A DNA stretch of 36,146 bases, taken from the NCBI GenBank assembly GCA_964486155.1, contig CAZAKQ010000007.1, positions 1-36,146 of the forward strand, read 5' to 3'. This document shows, piece after piece, positions 30,084 through 36,146 of the stretch. Position 1 is the stretch's first letter. The number at the start of each line of letters is the position of its first letter. The notes under the pieces are model-generated. The model was not told the DNA's origin and did no database searches. It worked only from the letters and a program-made list of their open reading frames with translations. A program made the position numbers and the translations under genes. The DNA is from JAHITU01 sp964486155 (GTDB taxonomy: Bacteria > Patescibacteriota > Minisyncoccia > Phycocordibacterales > UBA12079).

Positions 30084-31727
30084 CTAATCTTCTTTTTTAA
30101 ATAATTTATCAAATTCTTTTTTTCTTGTAGATACATTTGTTTTTAATTGAGCTATAACATTTTCAGTTACACCTGGGGTATTTTGGGCTGTTTCTAAATC
30201 TCGTTCTGCTTGTTTGAGATCTTGTCTTTTTGTATAAATATCTTTTCTAGCCGAAGCTTCTCCTGGTTTGAAAATAGTGTCTATAATAGTAGGTCCTGAA
30301 GGGACATAAGTGTCTTTATAGTCTGAAGCGTATTTTAACTCAGCTTTCTTTTGTGCATCAAATTTAGTAGAATAACCTCCTTTCTTTTGTTTCCCTAAAT
30401 CAATTTTAGCTTCTTTAGCTAGTGATTTTATTGAATCAGTTTGTCTTAAATCAAAACTTCGGTCTCCTACATTTTGGAGTGTTTTTAAAGCTAATTTGGA
30501 ACCAAATCCACCTTTTTTAACCCAAGGAGTTTCTTTTAGTTTCCCTCCTAGAAAACGAAAACCTCGTCCTAGTGTTTGTTGTCCTAACATTGCAGTTGTA
30601 CCAAACGACATTCTTCCTGCTGTTTTTGTAGCAAAATCAGCTCCTTTAGCACCCATGCTTTTAGCTGTGATTAAAGATGCTAATAATAAACCTATAATTA
30701 ATAAGAAATTAAAAATAACTACTATTGCTCCGACTCCAGCTCCTCCTCCTGTAAAAGTGTTTGCAAAACCTCCTCCATTTCCAGCATTACTTAAAGTATC
30801 TTTAAAAGCTTTACTAGTTACTCCTTGAGCTACTATATAAATAAACATTAAATAAATTGGAGCAAAAAATGCTTGATTAAATAATTCAGACCACCATTTT
30901 ACAGCATAAGCTTTTGTTTTTGGTAATATCATTCCTACAAAAGCAAATGGTGAAGTCATCATTAAGAACATCAAAACAACAGTTCTTACTATAAACATAA
31001 TTGCAGCTGAAAAAAATACAAAAGCAGTAATTAACATTAAAAGAGAACCAAAAAGACCAATTGTAAAAATATGTTTATGAGTAATAACTCCTTCTACTCC
31101 TAATTTAGTAGAACCTTCTTTTATATCTTCCCCGTCATAAATAGTTGATATTTTTAAAGCTTGAGAAAAAATTCCTGAAATTCCTTTATCATGATTCTCG
31201 GGAGCCAGAGTAGTTATATTAAATTTTTCATTACCTGTTGTTGCGTTTTGAATAGTAGCATTATAAAAACCAACAGCAATTATATTAGAAGCATCTATAA
31301 CTACTCCAGTAATAAATAAAGAGAAATTTATGAACAAGGCTGCTAAAATAATATTTTTAATTGAATTTTTAGCATTCCAACCAGAAAGTCCTAAAATCGT
31401 TCCTATTGCTACAGAAATTAGAATAAAAATAAATACCATATTCGCCATATCTCTTATAATTGTCCAGCCAATATTTATCATTCCTGTTTGTTCTACTAAC
31501 CATTCGAAATTAAGAGTATATTCTAAAGTAAGGTTAAAAAATATTCCTGCGATGGCTAGAATTTGAGAACTTATCCAAAGCATTATATTTGCAATTTTAC
31601 TTAATATAGACTCTAATGGATGTTCAAAAAAAGGAATAGCATAACTAATTTTAAAACTCCCCAAAAAAATCAATACTGAAAAAAAGGCTGTTCTAAATAT
31701 TAAATTATATTTTTTTATAAATTTCAT
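30084..31727 (-). CDS. VirB6/TrbL-like polytopic membrane protein
   Basis: 547 residues: a signal-like first segment, then about six or seven membrane segments (for example NIMLWISSQILAIAGIFFNLTL, ANMVFIFILISVAIGTILGL, NIILAALFINFSLFITGVVI, LFGSLLMLITAFVFFSAAIMFIV and VGAIVVIFNFLLIIGLLLASLI). A long charged, helical cytoplasmic tail (about 390-547) follows. This is the layout of VirB6/TrbL, the channel component of type IV secretion, with the long tail usual in CPR. It lies 14 nt after the TrbJ-like gene, in line with one operon. Confidence 0.85.
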   Translation of the reverse strand: MKFIKKYNLIFRTAFFSVLIFLGSFKISYAIPFFEHPLESILSKIANIMLWISSQILAIAGIFFNLTLEYTLNFEWLVEQTGMINIGWTIIRDMANMVFIFILISVAIGTILGLSGWNAKNSIKNIILAALFINFSLFITGVVIDASNIIAVGFYNATIQNATTGNEKFNITTLAPENHDKGISGIFSQALKISTIYDGEDIKEGSTKLGVEGVITHKHIFTIGLFGSLLMLITAFVFFSAAIMFIVRTVVLMFLMMTSPFAFVGMILPKTKAYAVKWWSELFNQAFFAPIYLMFIYIVAQGVTSKAFKDTLSNAGNGGGFANTFTGGGAGVGAIVVIFNFLLIIGLLLASLITAKSMGAKGADFATKTAGRMSFGTTAMLGQQTLGRGFRFLGGKLKETPWVKKGGFGSKLALKTLQNVGDRSFDLRQTDSIKSLAKEAKIDLGKQKKGGYSTKFDAQKKAELKYASDYKDTYVPSGPTIIDTIFKPGEASARKDIYTKRQDLKQAERDLETAQNTPGVTENVIAQLKTNVSTRKKEFDKLFKKED

Positions 31728-31741
31728 CTTGTTTAAATTAT

Positions 31742-33340
31742 TTAAGGCATATCATTAGGATCATAATAATATCCTCCACTACTTTCTATTATTTGTTTTT
31801 TTACTAAACATTCATTATGTCTTTGTAAGATTCCTTTATCACTTTCAGGAGGAGCAACATCACCTGCTTCAGTAGAGATAGTTTTTGCAAAAATATTTAT
31901 TAAAGTATCTGTTTTCCAATTTAATCCCATTTCTAATCCAACACTTTCGTCTGCTCCATAACCATCTCTCTCTATCGTAGCATCAGAAATATCTTTTAAT
32001 CGGTGTATTTCTTGTCGTAATTCACTATATTCAATTGAAATGTTATTTAATTGATTAGTAGAAGATGCTTTGTTTGTTCGTTCTATTAATTTGTTTAAAT
32101 CTAAGATATATTCATCTGATTTTATTATATCTTGACGAATAAATTCTTCTTTTGATTTTAAATCTATTCTAATCTTAGTCTGAGGAATTGTTTCGCTTTC
32201 TGTTAAAAATCTATTAGCTAAATTAAGTTTCGCTACTTCTCCTGTTATATTTAAACAATCTATAAGTTGATTAACCTGATCTTTTGCATTTATAACATAA
32301 TCTAATGAATCGTTTTTTATTTCATTATATTTTCTCTCATCTTTAAGAGATAAATCAATTCCTTTAATTATTTCTGTTTTTATAGAGTTTAAATCTGATT
32401 TATTATCTTTTGAAGAAGGTTTTTGATTAATTAAACCAGTAGGCCCCATAACCCCTTTAATTAGTTGCATAAACAAAGCTCCTATAATTTCATTTATTTC
32501 ATCAGCTGTAATTAAAGATTCTCTACCGGAATCTAGATTTTTATTTAATTGACTTTCTATAACAGATCCGGGGGTTTTAGTAATACAGTGTTTTTTCGCG
32601 TTAGCACCAATTCCAAAAGTTTCACATTCTTCCCATGATAATATTCCTCTCCCCCAATCAGCTTGTTTGATTTTTATACCTTGTTCACCTGTAATTTTTT
32701 CTAAAATTTCTTCTTCAACTTCTAAGAAAACTCCATAAACATTATTAGATTCTTTATTTGTCATTTCTATCCAAGTTCCCCATCTAAAATCATCTTCTAA
32801 TGATTGTAAAGCTCCTCCTGCGTTGTTAATTACATCAGAAAGAGTACATTTAAAAGCATCTCTACCCCCATAAAAGGTATTATAGAGAGACATTTTAATT
32901 TGAAGACTAAAAGGACTACATAAGAATTTTAATTTTTCATTTCCATAAATATATTCTCCAATTACTCCATCAGCAATATCAGTCATCATTCCCTCAAAAT
33001 CTGTCACAAAGAGAGGATTACCTTCAAAACCACTATTTATCCAATTAACTATAGAAGTAGTCATTTGTCTGATTGCCATTTTAGCTATTTGCCAAGCTAT
33101 TCCATCAAGAACAAATTCTTTATTATTGTCTGCCCATTCTAAAGCTTCTGAAAGAGCTTGGTAACCAACTTGTAATTTTTCTAATATTTTAGAAGCAATA
33201 TTTACAGCTGTATTTCCTACATCTGTTACTGGTAGACCAGCATTAGTTTCTTTAGGTTGTGTTAAGAGTAAAGAAGGAACTAAAAAAGTCACTACTAGAA
33301 AAATAGAAATTATTCTTTTGTATTTATTATTAAAAAACAT
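31742..33340 (-). CDS. exported TrbJ/VirB5-like protein
   Basis: 532 residues with a clear signal peptide (KRIISIFLVVTFLVPSLLL, cut near ETNAG). The mature part begins with helices (NIASKILEKLQVGYQALSEALEWADN, IAKMAIRQMTTSIVNWINSGF), reminiscent of TrbJ/VirB5 proteins coded next to TrbL/VirB6. Five or more cysteines (LCSPF, KCTLS, EECETFG, HCITK, DCLNI, ECLVK) may form disulfides. The C-terminal half is coiled (SKEEFIRQDIIKSDEYILDLNKL). The analogy is inferred from position and pattern; sequence families may not detect it. Confidence 0.65.
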   Translation of the reverse strand: MFFNNKYKRIISIFLVVTFLVPSLLLTQPKETNAGLPVTDVGNTAVNIASKILEKLQVGYQALSEALEWADNNKEFVLDGIAWQIAKMAIRQMTTSIVNWINSGFEGNPLFVTDFEGMMTDIADGVIGEYIYGNEKLKFLCSPFSLQIKMSLYNTFYGGRDAFKCTLSDVINNAGGALQSLEDDFRWGTWIEMTNKESNNVYGVFLEVEEEILEKITGEQGIKIKQADWGRGILSWEECETFGIGANAKKHCITKTPGSVIESQLNKNLDSGRESLITADEINEIIGALFMQLIKGVMGPTGLINQKPSSKDNKSDLNSIKTEIIKGIDLSLKDERKYNEIKNDSLDYVINAKDQVNQLIDCLNITGEVAKLNLANRFLTESETIPQTKIRIDLKSKEEFIRQDIIKSDEYILDLNKLIERTNKASSTNQLNNISIEYSELRQEIHRLKDISDATIERDGYGADESVGLEMGLNWKTDTLINIFAKTISTEAGDVAPPESDKGILQRHNECLVKKQIIESSGGYYYDPNDMP

Positions 33341-33354
33341 TTTTAATTTTAAAT

Positions 33355-34296
33355 CTAAAATTCAATATTATTTTGGATAAAATATTCCCCTATTTCTGCT
33401 GAAACAATTTCTATTTCTTGTATGGTTTCATAATATTCTTTAGCTCCAATTAACCCCATAATAGGATCTTTAAATACTTGAATTATTTGTTGAGTATTAC
33501 TAATTAGTTTCTTAAATAAATTAATTAAATTTAAATGTTCATTTTGTAAGATGATAGAAACTTCTGTTTCTAGTAAATCTTCAATTAATTTTTCATAAAA
33601 AACTATATTGGATTTTATTTCTTCTAATAATTCTGGGTTATCTGAGTCTAGAGCTTCTTTTAAAATAATATTATCATCTCTTAATTCAGGAATTTCAGAG
33701 AAAATTCGTTTTAATTCATTAGAATAGTTTTGAAGAGTTATTTTAGAAGAGTTTTGAATGATATTTAAATCATTAAGAGTAAAATATTCAGTATTTAATT
33801 CAAAATTTAAACTATTATCGGTAATTTTTTGAATAAAATCTTCTTGTTCTATAGTCCCTAAACTATCTTTTTGTTTTAAAGCCATATAACCAGTAAATAT
33901 TTCTCTGGCTAATACATCAGTTTGGGTTAAGGTGTTTGATTCTATTTGAGAATCATTTGTTTGCTCATAAATTACTTTATTTAAATCTCCTACTCCACTA
34001 ACCAAAGGATCTCGTTCGGCTAAAATTTCTTCGTTATCATTCATTCCATCCTCATCAGTGTCAGGATTATTAGGGTCTGTTTTCCAAAGAACCTCTTCCC
34101 AATCCTTTAGGCCATCATTATCAGAATCTTGTTGGGTGATTTTTTTAGTAATTTCTTCAGCTGTATTATCTTCTATTGAAGATGTATAGGTTAAAGTTCT
34201 ATTTTGGTAACTTTTGAAAAAAATAAAAACAACTAAAATAACTAAAACAATAATTAAAACTCCCCATAGTTTTTTGTTCAGTAAAAGTTTGTTCAT
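33355..34296 (-). CDS. membrane-anchored protein with TSP3-type calcium repeats
   Basis: 313 residues. One N-terminal membrane segment (about 9-28, LWGVLIIVLVILVVFIFF). Residues about 54-98 hold calcium-binding Asp/Asn repeats of the thrombospondin type 3 kind (DSDNDGLKDWEE, DPNNPDTDEDGMNDNEE, ERDPLVSG). The remaining about 210 residues are helical. It is the first gene of the minus-strand secretion cluster. Such Ca-repeat proteins with one membrane anchor are frequent at the head of CPR VirB-like clusters and may act in attachment. Function is inferred only. Confidence 0.75.
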   Translation of the reverse strand: MNKLLLNKKLWGVLIIVLVILVVFIFFKSYQNRTLTYTSSIEDNTAEEITKKITQQDSDNDGLKDWEEVLWKTDPNNPDTDEDGMNDNEEILAERDPLVSGVGDLNKVIYEQTNDSQIESNTLTQTDVLAREIFTGYMALKQKDSLGTIEQEDFIQKITDNSLNFELNTEYFTLNDLNIIQNSSKITLQNYSNELKRIFSEIPELRDDNIILKEALDSDNPELLEEIKSNIVFYEKLIEDLLETEVSIILQNEHLNLINLFKKLISNTQQIIQVFKDPIMGLIGAKEYYETIQEIEIVSAEIGEYFIQNNIEF

Positions 34297-34589
34297 CCCG
34301 TTAGAAATAAAATATTCATAGAAGATATTTTATTTTTATAATTAACGTTGATAATGTTTTATGAATTAACCCGAAATTTTTTACGGGATTCATCTTGCTA
34401 AAATTATATCATTTTTTAGATATATATTTTGAATAATTGTGAATAACTTTTGTATATATTATGTATTAAGTAGTATGTATTAAGTATGTAAATTTTACGA
34501 AATAAAATTCGTTTCTATGAGTTTACGAGATAGTTTAGAAATTTAGAACTTATTGTTTATATAACAGCTAACTAGATAGTTTGAATACC

Positions 34590-34615
34590 AACTATTCCAG
34601 TTAACTGGAATAGTT
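34590..34615. repeat. 26-bp perfect palindrome (ACTATTCCA family)
   Basis: Half-sites AACTATTCCAGTT (34590-34602) and AACTGGAATAGTT (34603-34615). It shares the arm ACTATTCCA with 35661-35684 but has a different centre. The two lie on opposite sides of ksgA. Confidence 0.8.
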
Positions 34616-34666
34616 TATCTATTGAAGTATATTTGTTACCTTATTAGATAGGGTATGTTTTAAGCC

Positions 34667-34700
34667 ATTTGAACACCTCAACCGGTTGAGGTGTTCAAAT
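34667..34700. repeat. 34-bp perfect palindrome after ksgA
   Basis: Half-site ATTTGAACACCTCAACC (34667-34683) and its exact complement (34684-34700). It lies 4 nt after the ksgA stop. With no T-run it is not a classical terminator, but it could stop or stabilise the ksgA mRNA end. Confidence 0.8.
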
Positions 34701-34704
34701 TTCA

Positions 34705-35601
34705 TTAAATTTCCTCCAATTTTAAGTATAAATCTTTCCAATTTTGAAGTGATAAATCTTCAGCTCTGATTTTAGAAGAGATATTTAGTTTTTCTAAAAT
34801 TTCAATGATTTCCTCTTTCAAACTCTGTGGGTATTTCGCCCCCGCAGAGTTATTATTTTGGACTAAATTGTTTACGAGTGTTTTCCTTTTACTAGAAAAA
34901 GCTTGGTGAATTAAATCAAAAAATTTTTCTTCATTAATATCTTTAAAAAATTCTTTAGAAATGTTATTAATTAAAAGAATAGCAGAATCAACTTTTGGTT
35001 TAGGAGAAAAATATTTAGCAGAAACAGTTTTTATATATTTTGGTTCTCCATAAACTTTTACACTTAAAGATAAAATACTTTCTTTCCCCCCTTTTTTCTC
35101 ACTTGGGGGTTCCACCCCCAAATGAGGGGAGGTGATGCGTTGGGCTACTTCTTTTTGTATCATTAAAATCATTTGAGAAGGTTGAAAATTTGAAGAAAGG
35201 AATTTTCTGATGATTTTTCCAGTAATATAATACGGAATATTCGCCACTATTTTATATTTAGAAACTTGATTTCTAAATAAACTTAACAACTTGGGGGTAG
35301 CACCCCCAAGTAATAAACTTTTAGGGTTTATAGTTAGGATGTCGTCGTGGATAAGGGTTAATTTGTTGTTTTTTATTTCATCAATAAATTTTTTTTGTAG
35401 AAATTCAATTAAACGATCGTCTTTTTCAATAGCTATTACTTTATTTGATTTTTCTAAAAGTTTTTTAGTTAGACTCCCCTTTCCAGGGCCAATTTCTAAA
35501 ATAATATCATTTTTTTCAATATTAGCAGCTGAAATAATCCTATCCAGAATACTAGATGATTTTAAGAAATTTTGGCCTAATGATTTTTTAGCTTTTATCA
35601 T
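34705..35601 (-). CDS. ksgA: 16S rRNA dimethyladenosine transferase KsgA/RsmA
   Basis: A 298-residue enzyme that dimethylates two adjacent adenines near the 16S 3' end using SAM. Motifs: KKSLGQNFL (N-terminus), SAM loop ILEIGPGKGSLT (about 35-46), acidic IAIEKDDRLIE, catalytic motif IV VANIPYYIT, and FSPKPKVDSAIL. It is about 25-30 residues longer than usual, because three in-frame palindromes are inserted: 35289-35311 (LGGATPK), 35098-35126 (PHLGVEPPSE) and 34821-34851 (NSAGAKYPQSL). No SD; ATACATAAT repeats directly precede the ATG. Confidence 0.96.
   Translation of the reverse strand: MIKAKKSLGQNFLKSSSILDRIISAANIEKNDIILEIGPGKGSLTKKLLEKSNKVIAIEKDDRLIEFLQKKFIDEIKNNKLTLIHDDILTINPKSLLLGGATPKLLSLFRNQVSKYKIVANIPYYITGKIIRKFLSSNFQPSQMILMIQKEVAQRITSPHLGVEPPSEKKGGKESILSLSVKVYGEPKYIKTVSAKYFSPKPKVDSAILLINNISKEFFKDINEEKFFDLIHQAFSSKRKTLVNNLVQNNNSAGAKYPQSLKEEIIEILEKLNISSKIRAEDLSLQNWKDLYLKLEEI
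34821..34851. repeat. palindromic insert in ksgA, copy 3
   Basis: The arms AACTCTGTGGG (34821-34831) and CCCGCAGAGTT (34841-34851), with one G-T wobble and a 9-nt loop. It is in frame and encodes NSAGAKYPQS in the C-terminal domain. Confidence 0.7.
35098..35126. repeat. palindromic insert in ksgA, copy 2
   Basis: The arms CTCACTTGGGGGT (35098-35110) and ACCCCCAAATGAG (35114-35126), one wobble pair, triloop TCC. In frame, encoding HLGVEPPSE in a different reading phase from copy 1. Confidence 0.8.
35289..35311. repeat. palindromic insert in ksgA, copy 1
   Basis: The arms ACTTGGGGGT (35289-35298) and ACCCCCAAGT (35302-35311), triloop AGC. It encodes LGGATPK in the same phase as LGRGTSK of the polA palindrome. 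Confidence 0.8.
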
Positions 35602-35604
35602 AGA

Positions 35605-35640
35605 TATGTATTATGTATTGAGTATTATGTATTATGTATA
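35605..35640. repeat. TATGTATTA direct repeats in the ksgA leader
   Basis: Four or five copies of a TATGTATTA/TGAGTATTA 9-mer lie immediately upstream of the ksgA ATG. Similar blocks precede the starts at 27174 (27180-27200) and 27844 (27848-27872) and occur at 34459-34487. Confidence 0.6.
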
Positions 35641-35660
35641 AAAAAATAGCAATAAATAAA

Positions 35661-35700
35661 ACTATTCCAATCGATTGGAATAGTGCAATCGATTGTACTA
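35661..35700. repeat. tandem palindromes between ksgA and the ncRNA
   Basis: Half-sites ACTATTCCAATC (35661-35672) and GATTGGAATAGT (35673-35684) form a perfect 24-bp palindrome. TAGTGCAATC and GATTGTACTA (35681-35700) form a second one with one wobble, overlapping by 4 nt. The two share the AATCGATT centre. Confidence 0.75.
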
Positions 35701-35767
35701 TTTTATTTTTTAGATTTTTTGGATATTTAATTATTTATTTTAATTTTGAAAAATGAACAAAACAAAA

Positions 35768-35790
35768 CCCCAAAACTTGAGGTTTTGGGG
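35768..35790 (-). terminator. Rho-independent terminator of the minus-strand ncRNA
   Basis: The arms CCCCAAAAC (35768-35776) and GTTTTGGGG (35782-35790), 5-nt loop. On the minus strand TTTTGTTTTG follows. It ends the structured RNA gene. Confidence 0.85.
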
Positions 35791-36107
35791 GTTAAGCTCT
35801 CTTTAGTCCTGTGTGACCGAGCACACGAATTCCCTCTCATCTTTCGATTAAAGGTATTGGGGAGATAAAAAAGAGATTCAATAATTTGTGTTAGGGACTT
35901 TACTTTACCCACTATGGTAGCTTATGCTTCCACTAATTATTGATTTTATCACTCTTTGAGGATTCCGAAATTCCCTCCTTTTAATCCCGCGACAGATCGA
36001 AGCAACGCTTTCGGGCTTGACACTTCTTTTCTTTGGGACTGTTACACGCTCCTGGACTAGGCCGTTACAGAGCGAGAATCGCTTACGCTTTCTTCAAGAA
36101 CTTAACC
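35790..36107 (-). ncRNA. structured ncRNA, candidate RNase P RNA (rnpB)
   Basis: About 318 nt with much higher GC than its surroundings and no credible ORF. The ends close with a 12-bp helix (36096-36107 with 35790-35801, two G-U). Internal hairpins include GTGTG/CACAC near 35810-35825 and CGCTC/GAGCG (near 36070 and 36050). On the minus strand several segments recall bacterial RNase P RNA: GTGTAACAG (CR-II-like, 36039-36047), GGTAAAGTAAAGTCC (35895-35909), AGATGAGAGG (35833-35842) and ACAGGA...AGCTTA near the 3' end (CR-V-like). A clear CR-I (GAGGAAAGTCC) is not seen, so the identity is tentative. tmRNA is rejected (no T-arm, no tag ORF). Confidence 0.5.
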
Positions 36108-36115
36108 TAATAAGT

Positions 36116-36144
36116 AGGTTATCAATTTTTAAAAAAGAAGTCAA
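36116..36144 (-). promoter_or_regulatory. promoter of the ncRNA
   Basis: On the minus strand TTGACT (36139-36144), a 17-nt spacer and TAACCT (36116-36121). The predicted start is at about 36107-36109, exactly where the closing helix begins. An overlapping AACCTA/TAGGTT hairpin (36105-36121) is an alternative reading. Confidence 0.5.
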
Positions 36145-36146
36145 GG

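Larger units (their letters stand above)
34297..34704. other. 408-bp spacer between ksgA and the secretion cluster
   Basis: No ORF. It holds a hairpin 34305-34335 (AAATAAAATAT / ATATTTTATTT) just upstream of the first secretion gene, a CCCG/CGGG pair near 34370-34386, TATGTATTAAG direct repeats (34459-34487), a 26-bp palindrome (34590-34615) and a 34-bp palindrome (34667-34700). It should contain the promoter of the minus-strand cluster, but I cannot pick one box confidently. Confidence 0.6.

Noticed and set aside
30496..30828. 110-codon plus-strand frame opposite the TrbL-like gene
   Set aside because: Proline-rich antisense shadow of a membrane protein gene, with no SD or family pattern.
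35727..35912. 61-codon minus-strand reading frame in the GC-rich end region
   Set aside because: It overlaps the terminator and 3' half of the structured RNA; the peptide has no recognisable features, and GC content is explained by RNA structure.
35790..36107. tmRNA (ssrA) as identity of the structured RNA
   Set aside because: No T-arm (GGTTCRANTCC) before the 3' end, no tmRNA-like 5' sequence and no tag reading frame ending in ALAA.
1..36146. Recoded TGA (Gracilibacteria-type code 25)
   Set aside because: TGA ends pilB and the NYN gene at the expected family lengths, and no core gene needs TGA read as Gly.
1..36146. tRNA genes
   Set aside because: I found no T-loop GTTCGANTC pattern with flanking stems; none can be supported by eye.

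Overview
The window is a very AT-rich chromosomal segment from a member of the Candidate Phyla Radiation (Patescibacteria, most like the Parcubacteria/Paceibacteria side). This is inferred from gene content: short or streamlined core proteins (HolA-like delta, PolA without a full 3'-5' exonuclease domain, a YebC with an internal deletion), a VirB4/PrgI/TrbL secretion-like cluster of the CPR type, DUF4325 and four-helix-bundle proteins, and GC-rich palindromes scattered in an AT-rich background. Both TAA and TGA end genes and no TGA has to be read through, so the standard bacterial code fits and a Gracilibacteria-type recoded genome is unlikely.

Layout. 1-5000: an orphan gene, then on the minus strand a DNA polymerase III delta-like gene, a small membrane protein and a tsaE-polA operon. 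5100-8200: the PilB/GspE ATPase and ruvB, with a gene-free structured spacer (6829-7166) between them. 8200-11700: an orphan zinc-ribbon gene, yebC, a RidA-family gene, a NYN-domain gene overlapping ruvC, and a lone PemK/MazF-type toxin gene. 11770-14340: a class A penicillin-binding protein. 14350-16490: two SD-led orphan genes and two minus-strand regulators (membrane-anchored winged helix; HTH-GHKL ATPase-DUF4325). 16580-21610: the replication-origin region dnaN-dnaA-rpmH on the minus strand and rnpA-yidC-jag on the plus strand, with DnaA boxes. 21780-34300: a long minus-strand cluster for a minimal type IV secretion-like apparatus (VirB2-like, VirB4, VirB3/PrgI, VirB6/TrbL, TrbJ-like and accessory surface proteins), interrupted by one intact and one broken four-helix-bundle gene. 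34300-36146: palindrome-rich spacers, ksgA, and a structured non-coding RNA gene (candidate RNase P RNA) with promoter and terminator.

The most unusual signal is a set of short perfect or near-perfect palindromes. Several lie in frame inside essential genes (polA, tsaE, three in ksgA, three in the 29211-29936 gene) and the same families recur between genes. The polA and ksgA copies differ in sequence but keep both arms complementary, and two of them encode related peptides (LGRGTSK, LGGATPK). This resembles Rickettsia palindromic elements in behaviour.

Other points: rpmH is turned round relative to the usual rpmH-rnpA operon, and a perfect palindrome carrying a -10 box on each strand lies between them. 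Many core genes look leaderless (a -10 box 4-9 nt from the ATG), whereas four orphan genes have textbook Shine-Dalgarno sequences.
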